64,000 bases of DNA from UBA6107 sp964459385 (GCA_964459385.1 CAYWLG010000001.1:310001-374000); one strand, 5' to 3'; shown: positions 7,879 to 16,334, counted from the first letter of the stretch. The notes: generated by a model not told the origin, from the sequence alone. Program-made: numbers and translations.

Positions 7879-8841
7879 ATGGCTTCGATCCTCGATTATT
7901 CTGACGAACCACGTTTTAATATCAATTCGGTGGCAAAGATGACCGCCATGCAGTCGGTTACCATCCGTGCCTGGGAGAGGCGCTATCAGTTGGTCGTGCC
8001 CAAGCGGGCTGAGAATGGTTACCGTCTCTATAGTGAGCGTGACGTGGCCATTTTGCGTTGGGCCAAGAAGAATGTTGATCAGGGTTACCCGATCAGCACG
8101 GTGAACGCGCAATTAAAAGAGGCCATTCAGAAGAACCAATGGCCCGATGCAGTGGTCAGCGAAAAGAGCCCCGTGGCTTTTCACCCGCTGCGCAGCGTCA
8201 ACCGGGCGGAACTCACCCAGAGCCTGACCCTCTCTTTGCTGCGTCACGATGAGCGCATGTCGGCCGACCTTTTTGCCGATGCCATCGGCTCATTGCCGCT
8301 CACCGACCTGTTCGAAAGCATTCTCATTCCGGTGCTGGTTGAGGTTGGCGCTCGCTGGGAACGCGGCGAGATCGGCGTGGCCAGCGAGCATTTCGCCAGC
8401 GGGTTTATCCAGAGCAAAATTCAGGCCATTTACCAGTCCCTGCCGCTGCATGCCGCTGCGCCAAAGGTCATTTTGGGCTGCGGCCCGGATGAACTGCACG
8501 AGATCGGTCCTTTGATGCTGGCCACTCTGCTGCGCGATGCCGGCTACCGGGTCGAATACCTGGGGCCGGATGTGCCCCTGGCCGATTTATTGATCTATAT
8601 TCGTGAAGAGATGCCCAAGATCGTGGTCTTGTCGGCCACCATGAAAGAGTCGGCGCAAGACCTGATGAAATTCCCTGAAAAATTAAAGGGGCTAAAACCC
8701 TCTCCGCTTTTTGGTTACGGGGGAGCCGCCTACATCCTCCATCCTGATCTGACCGAACAGATAGAGGGGTATTATCTTGGCCCTTCGATCTCAAAGTCAG
8801 CCGTTAAAATTCAGGAGTTGGTTCCCCTGAAAAACAGGTGA
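7879..8841 (+). CDS. MerR-type regulator with B12-binding domain (CarH/LitR-like)
   Basis: This 320-residue protein has a MerR helix-turn-helix at residues 12-80 (WERRYQL, GYRLYSERDV), a four-helix cap with W160 and E170-H171 (the W-x9-EH signature of AdoCbl-binding CarH proteins), and a B12-binding fold with E205-L-H207-E-I-G210, where H207 should be the lower cobalt ligand. Such proteins repress genes in the dark with adenosylcobalamin bound and release DNA on light or B12 loss. The residue after W160 is Glu rather than the His used by Thermus CarH for its light-adapted bis-His state. The next gene, convergent, is a Rieske oxygenase. Confidence 0.85.
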   Translation: MASILDYSDEPRFNINSVAKMTAMQSVTIRAWERRYQLVVPKRAENGYRLYSERDVAILRWAKKNVDQGYPISTVNAQLKEAIQKNQWPDAVVSEKSPVAFHPLRSVNRAELTQSLTLSLLRHDERMSADLFADAIGSLPLTDLFESILIPVLVEVGARWERGEIGVASEHFASGFIQSKIQAIYQSLPLHAAAPKVILGCGPDELHEIGPLMLATLLRDAGYRVEYLGPDVPLADLLIYIREEMPKIVVLSATMKESAQDLMKFPEKLKGLKPSPLFGYGGAAYILHPDLTEQIEGYYLGPSISKSAVKIQELVPLKNR

Positions 8842-8846
8842 TCAAT

Positions 8847-9833
8847 TTACTCCACTTTTTGTCCGGCAGCCTTTTGCAGCTTTTCGCGCAGGGTGCGATA
8901 TTCGATGATCGGTTTGTCGGCCGGGATGAGGGTTTCGCCAATTTTTAGGCCGGTCTTTTTCGGACGCTGCGTGATGACCACCCGTTTATCCTGGTTGAGA
9001 ATGACGATACTGAAAAGGTTGATCAGGTCTGCTGCGATTTTTCGCAGCAGCGGCAGCCGAATGAAGCGTTGGTAATAGCGCAAATACAGCACACAATTCT
9101 CTTCGTCCACCGGGGTAAAGTAAACTGTGATGCGCATATCGTCGGAAATCCGGTTCATCCACAGATGCGGAAAGCGAAATTTCAAGAAGAAAGGCCGCTG
9201 GGGCAGAGGCAGCTCGCTGCTGCGCCGTGAGGTGGTCTGGCCGTCATCTTTGCGGTTATATACCCAGATTTCCATACTGTTCTCATCAATACTGGTGAGC
9301 GGACCATCTGCAATGCGCTTGTCGCCGCGGCCGATGGTGCTGGCATGCACAAAAGCCAGGTGAAACACGTCCAACTGGTTCTCGATGGCGCGTGAATAAT
9401 GGACGGGCCAGGTGTCTTTGTAATCGCTGCTTGCAAAGCGTTCATCCAGTTCGTCGAACCAGGGCAGTTCCGGGTATTCTGAAAGCCTTTCTCCCCACCA
9501 GATGAAGATGTAGCCGTGGGCTTCGCGGGTTTCGTAAGACGTCACATGCAAGGCTTGCGGAACATTAGCTGCGCGACCATTGGCAGGCACATAAGTGCAA
9601 TTGCCGTTACGGTCATATTCAAAGCCATGAAAAGGGCATTGGACGGTATCGCCCATTAAACAACCTGCGCTTAAGGCGGCCCCTCGGTGTGGGCACAGAT
9701 CCGCCTGACAGACGGGCTTACCGCTGCTGTCACGCCACAGCACCATGCGCTCCCCCATGCGCAGCACACCTGTCACCTTGCCCGGTTTCAGTTCTTTTGA
9801 TTGAAGAATAACATACCACTGGTTTCGGATCAT
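8847..9833 (-). CDS. Rieske non-heme iron oxygenase, alpha-subunit type
   Basis: This 328-residue protein has an N-terminal Rieske [2Fe-2S] site (C47-P-H49 and C66-x2-H69) and a catalytic domain with N152/D155 and the mononuclear iron ligands H158 and H163. The layout resembles the ring-cleaving/demethylating branch (pheophorbide a oxygenase, vanillate demethylase). The substrate is unknown and an electron-transfer partner is not encoded nearby. GGAGG precedes the start. The mRNA leader is about 190 nt and structured. Presence of an O2-using enzyme argues against a strictly anaerobic life. Confidence 0.85.
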   Translation of the reverse strand: MIRNQWYVILQSKELKPGKVTGVLRMGERMVLWRDSSGKPVCQADLCPHRGAALSAGCLMGDTVQCPFHGFEYDRNGNCTYVPANGRAANVPQALHVTSYETREAHGYIFIWWGERLSEYPELPWFDELDERFASSDYKDTWPVHYSRAIENQLDVFHLAFVHASTIGRGDKRIADGPLTSIDENSMEIWVYNRKDDGQTTSRRSSELPLPQRPFFLKFRFPHLWMNRISDDMRITVYFTPVDEENCVLYLRYYQRFIRLPLLRKIAADLINLFSIVILNQDKRVVITQRPKKTGLKIGETLIPADKPIIEYRTLREKLQKAAGQKVE

Positions 9834-9863
9834 GTTGTCCCTCCATAGCTTGTTAAGCCCGAA

Positions 9864-9940
9864 AGCCGTCAGTTGACGGCTCTCGGAGTTTGTGGCGCTG
9901 CGACTTTCCTACTTTATCGGGAGGAGGAAGGCCGCAGCGC
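9864..9940 (-). promoter_or_regulatory. Two hairpins in the leader of the Rieske gene
   Basis: Read on the minus strand, the leader holds a long hairpin (GCGCTGCG 9940-9933 with CGCAGCGC 9902-9895, extended by a seven-pair inner stem 9931-9925/9910-9904) and then a tight hairpin (AGCCGTCA 9881-9874 with TGACGGCT 9871-9864). No known riboswitch class was recognised. The remainder of 9834-10130 holds the small ORF and promoter listed separately. Confidence 0.5.
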
Positions 9941-9962
9941 TGTGTTTATGATTCTTACACAT
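9909..9962 (-). CDS. Candidate 17-residue leader peptide upstream of the Rieske gene
   Basis: An ATG at 9962 is preceded by AGGAGGTGG (9979-9971) at eight-base spacing, an unusually good ribosome site, and opens MCKNHKHSAAAFLLPIK followed by TAG. The peptide's last ten codons run through the first arm and loop of the large hairpin, so ribosome position could change the leader fold. Expression is unproven. Confidence 0.45.
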   Translation of the reverse strand: MCKNHKHSAAAFLLPIK

Positions 9963-10028
9963 CGTAGACACCACCTCCTCATCGTTAGGATAGCGAAACG
10001 AATTGAGTTGTTTCTCGTATATAAGTTA

Positions 10029-10057
10029 AGTAAAACACAGATGAATTTGAAAGTCAA
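10029..10057 (-). promoter_or_regulatory. Probable promoter of the Rieske gene
   Basis: Minus-strand TTGACT (10052-10057), a 17-bp spacer and TTTACT (10029-10034). The predicted start near 10022 gives a leader of about 190 nt including the small ORF and both hairpins. Confidence 0.55.
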
Positions 10058-10092
10058 GTGGTGTCAAACCTTCACAGAACGAGAGAGCCTTA

Positions 10093-10121
10093 TTGCGAGC
10101 ATTTTTATTTCCCCGTATAAT
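10093..10121 (+). promoter_or_regulatory. Promoter giving a near-leaderless mRNA for the DUF2085 gene
   Basis: TTGCGA (10093-10098), a 17-bp spacer and a perfect TATAAT (10116-10121) place transcription at about 10128, three bases before the ATG. No Shine-Dalgarno site is present. Confidence 0.6.
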
Positions 10122-10130
10122 TTTTGCAGT

Positions 10131-10937
10131 ATGACAGCGGAAAATCCAATTCCTTCCCGAAAGCGCAGTGTGATCGCCCTGCTCCTGCTGATCGCAGCCC
10201 TGTTGGTCGTCTGGCTCAGCCTCACACCCGATGGTGTGAGTGCCAAACTTGCAGCGGTCGGCTTTGCTTTTTGCCACCAGATCGAAAGCCACACCCTCAC
10301 GCTGGGGAGCCGCTTGCTGCCGCTCTGTGCCCGCTGCACCGGCATGTATCTGGGCACCTTCATTGGGCTGTCACTTCTGTCGCCCAGTCGTCGTGCGGGT
10401 TCGGTCCCATCCAGGGGCAAGATCGTGGCGCTGTCTGTGCTGGCACTTTTCTTCGTTGTGGATGGCCTGAATTCTACTGCCTCCACTTTCTTCGCCTGGC
10501 AGGGGCTTTATGAGCCCAACAATACGCTGCGCTTGTTCAGCGGTCTGGGGCTGGGCATGGTCATTGCCAGCGTGCTGCTGCCCCTGTGGAACAACATCCT
10601 CTGGCGTGAATATCGCCCGGCACCGGTCTTGCGGTCTTGGGGGCAGTTGCTGCTGATGGCAGCCATTGAAGCGGGCGCAGGCATTCTGGTGTTGACGGGT
10701 TGGAACTGGCTTTATTACCCGGTGGCATTCCTTTCAATTCTCACCATTCCGCTGCTGTTGACGATGATCTACACCCTTTTATGGGTCATGATCAAAAAGA
10801 AGGAAAATACGTTCCAAAATTGGCGGGAATGTGTTATCTATATAGAAGCGGGGTTGATCACGACCCTGGTTCAAATTGGCCTGTTCGATCTGATCAGGTG
10901 GCTGCTCACCGGAAGTTGGGCAGGATTTCACTTATAA
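10131..10937 (+). CDS. DUF2085 membrane protein
   Basis: This is a 268-residue integral membrane protein with about seven helices. The CHQIESHT motif and the LCARCTGMY motif identify the DUF2085 family, in which the conserved Cys and His may bind a metal; the function is unknown. The start at 10131 matches the first hydrophobic helix and the promoter just upstream; an in-frame extension to 9873 crosses the promoter and is rejected. Followed at 13 bp by the DUF4126 gene. Confidence 0.8.
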   Translation: MTAENPIPSRKRSVIALLLLIAALLVVWLSLTPDGVSAKLAAVGFAFCHQIESHTLTLGSRLLPLCARCTGMYLGTFIGLSLLSPSRRAGSVPSRGKIVALSVLALFFVVDGLNSTASTFFAWQGLYEPNNTLRLFSGLGLGMVIASVLLPLWNNILWREYRPAPVLRSWGQLLLMAAIEAGAGILVLTGWNWLYYPVAFLSILTIPLLLTMIYTLLWVMIKKKENTFQNWRECVIYIEAGLITTLVQIGLFDLIRWLLTGSWAGFHL

Positions 10938-10950
10938 ATAGGATAAAGAA

Positions 10951-11526
10951 ATGGGAATCATTAACATACTATCGGCTTTAGGGCTCTCGGCCAGTGCTGG
11001 CTTGAACGCCTACATTCCGCTCCTGACGGTGGCCCTGCTGGCCAAATTCACCGGTCTGATCGAGCTCAGTGAGCCCTGGAACACGCTTACCTCCTGGTGG
11101 GTGATCGGGGTGCTGATCTTCTTGAGCGTGATCGAGTTTCTGGCCGATAAGATCCCGGCCGTAAATCACATCAATGATGGCATTCAAACTTTTGTGCGCC
11201 CGGCCGCCGGTGCCATCGTTTTCGCGGCCACCTCTTCCAACATCGCCCATGTGAACCCCGTGCTGGGGCTCATTGCGGGGTTGCTGGTTTCAGGCGGCGT
11301 GCATGCGGCCAAATCGTTGGTGGTGCGCCCCATCGTCACGGCCACGACCGGCAGCGTGGGCAATGTGCCGGTCAGTATTGCCGAAGATGCCACCTCAACG
11401 GTGGTCTCTGTGCTCTCGATCGTGTTACCGGTAGTGGCGGCCTGTCTGTTGGTGCTGCTTACCACGGTAATCGTCACCCGCCTGATCTTTAAACCCAAAA
11501 AAGAGGATGACACCATCGCCAAATGA
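10951..11526 (+). CDS. DUF4126 membrane protein
   Basis: This is a 191-residue membrane protein with a small-residue-rich N-terminus (LSASAGLNAYIPLL) and a repeated Gly/Ala-rich core, as in DUF4126 proteins. Function is unknown. It forms a tight unit with the DUF2085 gene and the 58-residue ORF that overlaps its stop codon. Confidence 0.75.
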   Translation: MGIINILSALGLSASAGLNAYIPLLTVALLAKFTGLIELSEPWNTLTSWWVIGVLIFLSVIEFLADKIPAVNHINDGIQTFVRPAAGAIVFAATSSNIAHVNPVLGLIAGLLVSGGVHAAKSLVVRPIVTATTGSVGNVPVSIAEDATSTVVSVLSIVLPVVAACLLVLLTTVIVTRLIFKPKKEDDTIAK

Positions 11527-11699
11527 ACGACCTTTTTGACGACGAGGAGCGGCCCGAAGAGAAGAAGCCCATTGCGCCTGAACAGTGGCGCAAGGTTTGG
11601 CTGGCAGTGCTGCTCATGCTGGCCGGGGGCTGCCTGAGCGCCATCCTGCTCACCTTGCTGATCACCTGGGCCTTTGGGCTAAAGATTCATCTGCCCTGA
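11523..11699 (+). CDS. 58-residue single-helix membrane protein
   Basis: The ATG overlaps the preceding stop (ATGA), indicating translational coupling. The protein has an acidic N-terminus (NDLFDDEERPEE), then one membrane helix of about 22 residues. No family recognised. Its stop lies one base before the convergent thiamine ATPase gene ends. Confidence 0.6.
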   Translation: MNDLFDDEERPEEKKPIAPEQWRKVWLAVLLMLAGGCLSAILLTLLITWAFGLKIHLP

Positions 11700-11700
11700 G

Positions 11701-12765
11701 TCAGGGCTGTAAACAGACAACGTTCGTTCGCGCAAAGTGCAGCTCCAGAGAAGTATCTCTTGAAGCGCCGGTTGGAGAGTAGAAAACAAGCTCCTGACCG
11801 GCCTTTGTTTTCCCCTTAAGCTGATAGTGCTCGCCCCTGAAAATGGATTCTTCGATCGTCAGGTCAAGTTTGTTTTCTGAGCCTGTTGATTCGGTCACAC
11901 TCACCCCGGTGGGCAGCAAAACGATCTCTACCTCGTCCCCGGATTGTAGTTGAAAATCGGCAGGGGCTACCGCGGCCAGTTCCCCAAAATCGGTGATCAT
12001 GCTGAGCGGCTGGGTGGTTTTTACGCGCGCCTTGAGCAGGTTTTCCATGCCCAAAAACTGCGCCACCCAGCGGTTGCGTGGCAGTCGGTAAACTGCCTCC
12101 GGGGTGCCGATCTGCTCGATCTGCCCATCGTGCAGTAGGGCCAGCCGGTCGCCCAGCGCCAGCGCTTCTTCCTGGTCGTGGGTCACGTAAATGGTCGGGA
12201 TCTCGGCCTGGTGCAGCAGGGTGCGCAGTTCTTCTTGCAACTGCTGGCGCAGAGCGCGGTCGAGAGCGGCCAGCGGCTCATCCAGCATGAGCAGGCGCGG
12301 AGAGGGGGCCAGGGCGCGCGCCAGCGCCACCCGCTGCTTTTCTCCGCCCGAAAGTTCGTTCACGCTGCGCTTCTCGAATCCGCTCAAGTTCACCTGTTCC
12401 AGTGCTTCTTTGACTCGCTGACTTATCTTCGCTTCATCCATCCCTTCTATGTGTTGCATGCGCAGGCCAAAGGCAATGTTGTCGGCCACGTTCAGGTGGG
12501 GAAAGAGCGCATAATCCTGAAACATCAACCCAAAGTGACGCAGGTGGGTGGGCACATTGGAAATATCCTGCCCCTGCCAGAAGATCTGCCCGCTGTCGGC
12601 CGTTTCGATGCCGGCAATGATGCGCAGCAGAGTACTCTTGCCGCTGCCCGAACGTCCCAGCAGGCACAGCGTTTCAGCCTCATTCATCTCAAGCGAGATA
12701 CCGCGCAGCAGTGGTTGGTCCTCATACTCTTTTTCAATGGATTGCACTCTTAAATTAGCATTCAT
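11701..12765 (-). CDS. ABC transporter ATPase of the thiamine uptake operon
   Basis: The ATPase has Walker A GRSGSGKST (about residues 37-45), signature LSGGEKQR, Walker B LLMLDEP and the H-loop VTHD. At 354 residues it is longer than typical ThiQ (about 230) because of a C-terminal TOBE-like domain of the kind seen in FbpC/PotA ATPases. It starts 3 bp after the permease gene and is the last gene of the TPP-riboswitch operon, which supports thiamine or a thiamine phosphate as substrate. Confidence 0.88.
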   Translation of the reverse strand: MNANLRVQSIEKEYEDQPLLRGISLEMNEAETLCLLGRSGSGKSTLLRIIAGIETADSGQIFWQGQDISNVPTHLRHFGLMFQDYALFPHLNVADNIAFGLRMQHIEGMDEAKISQRVKEALEQVNLSGFEKRSVNELSGGEKQRVALARALAPSPRLLMLDEPLAALDRALRQQLQEELRTLLHQAEIPTIYVTHDQEEALALGDRLALLHDGQIEQIGTPEAVYRLPRNRWVAQFLGMENLLKARVKTTQPLSMITDFGELAAVAPADFQLQSGDEVEIVLLPTGVSVTESTGSENKLDLTIEESIFRGEHYQLKGKTKAGQELVFYSPTGASRDTSLELHFARTNVVCLQP

Positions 12766-12768
12766 AGG

Positions 12769-14472
12769 TTAGATCTCTCTCATGCCGCCGCTTTGGAATT
12801 TTTCCAATAAGTAGATGGCAGCGGCGCAAATTAACAGCAGCAGGCTTGACATGGCCAGCCCCTGCCCGTAGTTCAGATCGCCCGGCATGGATAAATACCG
12901 ATAGATCGCCACCGGCAGGGTGGGCATGTCGGGACGCGCCAAAAAGGAGGTGGCCCCGAACTCTCCCAGCGAGATGGTAAAGGCGAACACCGCCGCTACG
13001 AAGACTTCGCGTTTCAGCAGGGGCAACTCCACCTGGCGCCACACCTGCCAGCGTGAAGCACCCAACACGGACGCAGCCTCCTGGATCGAAGCCGGGATGG
13101 AGGTCAGCGCCGGCTGCAGGGTGCGGATGACGAATGGCAGGGCCACCAGCGTGTGTGCCAGCGGGATCAAAAGGGGGAAGTGCAGCACATCCAGAGGGGC
13201 CTTGTTGAAGGTGACGATAAAGCCCAGCCCCAGTGTCACCGCCGAAGCGCCCAGCGGCAGGGTGATAGCCACGTCCAGCCAGCGCTTGAGCCGGGCATCG
13301 CGCATGGCATAGGCGGCCATCGAACCGAGCAGCACGGCAAAGAGCACCGTCAGGGCGGCGAAGAACAGCGAGTTGAGCACCGCCTGTGAGGGCGGCACAT
13401 AAAAGATGGATTGATTGGAATTGACAAATAATTGCCTGTAATACTGCAGGGTAAAACCGGTCTGCACCAGTCCGCGCTCACCGCGGTCGGCGCCCAGGCG
13501 CAGAAAAGAACGCAGCACCATCGCCAGCAGGGGAGAGACCAGCAGCACCAGCAGCAGAAAATTGACCCAGAAGACTTGCAGCTTTTCAAAAAATGTTCGT
13601 GCCACTTTGATGTTTGAGCCGCTCAAATGCGGCATGAGCGGAATCTTGCGGCTGCCGTTCACCGAACTGTACACCCAGGTCACCACGAAGGTGCAGGCCA
13701 GTTGGATGAGCGAAAGCAGCCCGGCCAGGGGCAGGTTGAGCAGGCTGAGCGCCTGCTGGTAAATAGCCACTTCCAGGGTGGCAAAGGCTGGCCCGCCGAC
13801 CAGCAGAATGACCCCAAAGCTGGTGAAATCGAAGAGAAAGACCAGCAAAGTGGCCGCCAGAATCGAGGGCCGCAGCAACGGCAAGGTGACCTGCCACAGG
13901 GTTTGCCGGCGTGAGGCCCCCAGCACGCGCGCAGTTTCTTCCCAGCGCGGGTCAAGGCTCGTCCAGGCGCTGCCCACCACGCGGATGATGATGGTGGTGT
14001 TGTAAAACACGTGCACCAGCAGAATACCCCACAGGGTGTTCATGAATTGAATGGGGGCGCTGGATAGATGCAGCAGCCCTTTTAGCCAGACATTAAGTAG
14101 ACCACTTGGCCCCAGCAGGGCGGTAAAACCGGCCACCGCCACCACGGTCGGCAAAATAAAGGGCAGGGTGGTGACCACCTGCAAAAGCCGTTTGGCCCTG
14201 AATTCGTAATGCGAGAAGATGTAGGCCGCGGGCAGGCCCAGCAGAAGGGTCAGCAGGGTCGAGAGGGTGGCCTGCCAGATCGTGAACCAGAGCGGATCGC
14301 TGATCTGTGCCAGTGAGCGCAGGCTCAGCCCACCATCCAGCGTTTCACGGCCTGCCAGCCATAAGATCTTGCCCAGCGGCAGGAAGAAGAACACTGCCAG
14401 GAAGAGGATGGGTATCAACCACAGCAGTGTTCTTCCGATATTTAAAGGTCGTTTGGCAGCCGCGAGGCTCAC
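12769..14472 (-). CDS. thiP: Thiamine ABC transporter permease, fused double-domain
   Basis: This 567-residue permease contains two tandem MetI-like domains, each with an EAA-type loop (EETARVLGASRRQ and QEAASVLGASRWQ), matching ThiP/FbpB organisation. The start is taken as GTG 14472, whose GTGA overlaps the stop of thiB, rather than an upstream in-frame start within thiB. It would form the membrane channel with the ATPase downstream. Confidence 0.88.
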   Translation of the reverse strand: MSLAAAKRPLNIGRTLLWLIPILFLAVFFFLPLGKILWLAGRETLDGGLSLRSLAQISDPLWFTIWQATLSTLLTLLLGLPAAYIFSHYEFRAKRLLQVVTTLPFILPTVVAVAGFTALLGPSGLLNVWLKGLLHLSSAPIQFMNTLWGILLVHVFYNTTIIIRVVGSAWTSLDPRWEETARVLGASRRQTLWQVTLPLLRPSILAATLLVFLFDFTSFGVILLVGGPAFATLEVAIYQQALSLLNLPLAGLLSLIQLACTFVVTWVYSSVNGSRKIPLMPHLSGSNIKVARTFFEKLQVFWVNFLLLVLLVSPLLAMVLRSFLRLGADRGERGLVQTGFTLQYYRQLFVNSNQSIFYVPPSQAVLNSLFFAALTVLFAVLLGSMAAYAMRDARLKRWLDVAITLPLGASAVTLGLGFIVTFNKAPLDVLHFPLLIPLAHTLVALPFVIRTLQPALTSIPASIQEAASVLGASRWQVWRQVELPLLKREVFVAAVFAFTISLGEFGATSFLARPDMPTLPVAIYRYLSMPGDLNYGQGLAMSSLLLLICAAAIYLLEKFQSGGMREI

Positions 14473-15533
14473 CGCAGAATAGCCTCGGTCCAATCAGAGA
14501 TCCATTGATCGCGGTTGGCTGCTATATCTGCCGGGCTCAGCGTGGCCGGGTGGGCCGGAATTTGGCTGTACTGCACGAACACATCGGGCAGAGTAGCCTC
14601 TGAGTTGACCGGGTAAACGAACATTTGCAGGGGAATATCTTCCTGGAACTGCTTGCTCAGCATGAAATCGACGAATTTCTGCGCCAACGCTTCATGTTGG
14701 GTGCCTTTTAAGATGCCCACAAACTCGATCTGCCTGAAGCACATGTTGTCTCCCACCAGTGAGGCGGTCGGAGAATCGCTGACGGGCTCGGAGGCGTAGA
14801 CCACCTCAACGGCCGGGCTGCTGGCATACGAAAGGGCCATAGGCTGCGGGCCCTTGCCTGAGGAGGCGCTGAAGTTGGTGTAGTAGGCGGTCTCCCAGTC
14901 ATTGACAATGACCAGCCCGTTCTCTTTCAGCTTTTGCCAGTAGGCCAGGTAACCGTCGGGGCCGTACTGGGCGATGGTCGCCAGCAAGAAGGCCAGGCCG
15001 GTCGAAGAAGTGGCCGGGTTTTCCACCACCAGCAGGTCTTTGTAGGCGGGCTGTGTCAGTTCGTCGAGGGTTTGCGGCACGGCCAGGCTGTGATCGGCAA
15101 AGTAGGCTTTGTCATAATTGATGCACACATCGCCGTAATCGACCGGGCTGACTTCGTTGTTCAGGGCCAGTTTGAACTCGGCCGGGATCTTGTCGAGCAG
15201 CGGGGACTGGTAGGGTTCAAAGATGCCCTCCTCGATGCCGCGTGACAGGAAGGTGTTGTCGATGCCGTAGAACACGTCGGCCTGCGGGCTGTCTTTGGTG
15301 AGGATGGCTCGGTTGAGGGCTGCACCGGCGTCGCCGCTCTTGACGAATACCAGCTTGACGTTGTTCGCCTGCTCAAAGGCGGCGATCACGCTGTCGCTGG
15401 CGGCAAATGAATCGTGGGTCATCACAGTAAGGGTGGTCGGTTCGCTCGCCGTGGCGGCCTGGGGTTGGCAGGCGCTCAGGGCCAAACCGGCGATGGTAAA
15501 AACGAGTAAAAGTGTAAAAAGCTTGCCTTTCAT
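14469..15533 (-). CDS. thiB: Thiamine-binding lipoprotein of ABC transporter
   Basis: This 354-residue substrate-binding protein has a lipoprotein signal (lipobox LSAC at residues 18-21) and TbpA-type motifs such as DVFYGIDNTFL and a C-terminal YPVN block. The start at 15533 has AGGAG upstream and opens directly into the signal peptide. It lies 13 bp after thiN. Together with thiP and the ATPase it should import thiamine; the TPP riboswitch at the head of the operon supports this strongly. Confidence 0.9.
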   Translation of the reverse strand: MKGKLFTLLLVFTIAGLALSACQPQAATASEPTTLTVMTHDSFAASDSVIAAFEQANNVKLVFVKSGDAGAALNRAILTKDSPQADVFYGIDNTFLSRGIEEGIFEPYQSPLLDKIPAEFKLALNNEVSPVDYGDVCINYDKAYFADHSLAVPQTLDELTQPAYKDLLVVENPATSSTGLAFLLATIAQYGPDGYLAYWQKLKENGLVIVNDWETAYYTNFSASSGKGPQPMALSYASSPAVEVVYASEPVSDSPTASLVGDNMCFRQIEFVGILKGTQHEALAQKFVDFMLSKQFQEDIPLQMFVYPVNSEATLPDVFVQYSQIPAHPATLSPADIAANRDQWISDWTEAILR

Positions 15534-15546
15534 ATTCGCTCCTGTT

Positions 15547-16191
15547 CTATTTTTGGTGCGTGTGGATGCAGAGGAGCCTGCCGCGTTCAATGCGCACGCC
15601 GGCTTCTTCCTCCAGCATCACATTACTGATGCCGCGCGATCGGTCATTGAAAAGGGTCTCCTGGCGCAGTGGGTAGGCCAGGGCTGTGGTGCTCACGCCA
15701 TCTACATCCCCCCACAGGGGGAGCAGCGAGACGATGTCACCGGACTGACCCTTTATTGTTGCCGATGTGCGGATTACGAAAACCTCTTGCTGCCCGTCTT
15801 CGAGCCTTACTGTGAGCTCTTGCAGTTTTGGCAGCAGCAGCAGCGAGAGGTTGCCTAAGGTCTGATCCAGGCGGCCGCCCAGTGCAGCGACGATCACGAT
15901 CTCGTGCACGCCTCTTTCGGCTGCAGCCAACAGGGCAAGTTCGAGATCGGTCTCATCTTTGTGCACCGGGAATGGATGGATTTCCACCCCCTTGTTTTTC
16001 ATCGCTTCGACCTGTTCGGCAGAGACTGAGTCGAGATCGCCGATCAGCAGATGCGGGACTCTGCCCAACGGCAGCAGGTGACGCAGCCCGCCATCAACGG
16101 CGATGAGCAGATCATCCGCCTCGATGAACTGCGCCAGCCATGCGCTGGTCTCCAACTCTCCATTTGCGAACAGTAAAGCACGTCGAAACAT
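15547..16191 (-). CDS. thiN: Thiamine pyrophosphokinase
   Basis: This 214-residue enzyme transfers pyrophosphate from ATP to thiamine, forming TPP. Diagnostic motifs are GDLDS, KDETDLELAL, GRLDQTLGNLSLL and RGISNVM. As first gene of the operon it converts the imported vitamin into the cofactor that the riboswitch senses. No thiamine biosynthesis gene is visible here, consistent with salvage. Its ribosome site GGAGGG is the 3' arm of the terminator hairpin just upstream. Confidence 0.93.
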   Translation of the reverse strand: MFRRALLFANGELETSAWLAQFIEADDLLIAVDGGLRHLLPLGRVPHLLIGDLDSVSAEQVEAMKNKGVEIHPFPVHKDETDLELALLAAAERGVHEIVIVAALGGRLDQTLGNLSLLLLPKLQELTVRLEDGQQEVFVIRTSATIKGQSGDIVSLLPLWGDVDGVSTTALAYPLRQETLFNDRSRGISNVMLEEEAGVRIERGRLLCIHTHQK

Positions 16192-16219
16192 AAAAACACC
16201 CTCCGCCTGGGAGGGTGTT
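16192..16219 (-). terminator. Riboswitch expression platform: terminator that also hides the thiN ribosome site
   Basis: Minus strand: AACACCCTCC (16219-16210) pairs with GGAGGGTGTT (16204-16195), then a T-run and directly the thiN ATG. The GGAGGG of the 3' arm lies seven bases before the ATG, so the hairpin can both stop transcription and mask the Shine-Dalgarno site. The same GGAGGG occurs inside the aptamer and could pair with the 5' arm as an antiterminator. Confidence 0.85.
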
Positions 16220-16327
16220 CAATGTGTTGGACAAGTCCCTCCGCCGGCATTATCCGGATCAGGTGATTCGGGTCGAAGACTTCTGTCTTCCTCTCAGCCC
16301 ATTAGGGTAGGGCTCCCCGTTGCATTG
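16220..16327 (-). ncRNA. TPP riboswitch (THI element)
   Basis: On the minus strand the conserved pieces appear in order: GGGGAGCC, GGGCTGAGA, ACCCG, ACCTGATCCGGATAATGCCGGCG and GGAGGGA. CAATG and CATTG at the two ends can close the outer helix. This is a clear TPP aptamer controlling thiN-thiB-thiP-ATPase. Binding of TPP is expected to favour the downstream terminator. Confidence 0.96.
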
Positions 16328-16334
16328 TTTACGC

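Noticed and set aside
9873..10130. An N-terminal extension of the DUF2085 protein
   Set aside because: The extra 86 residues cross the TATAAT promoter and the Rieske leader and do not resemble the family; the start at 10131 fits.
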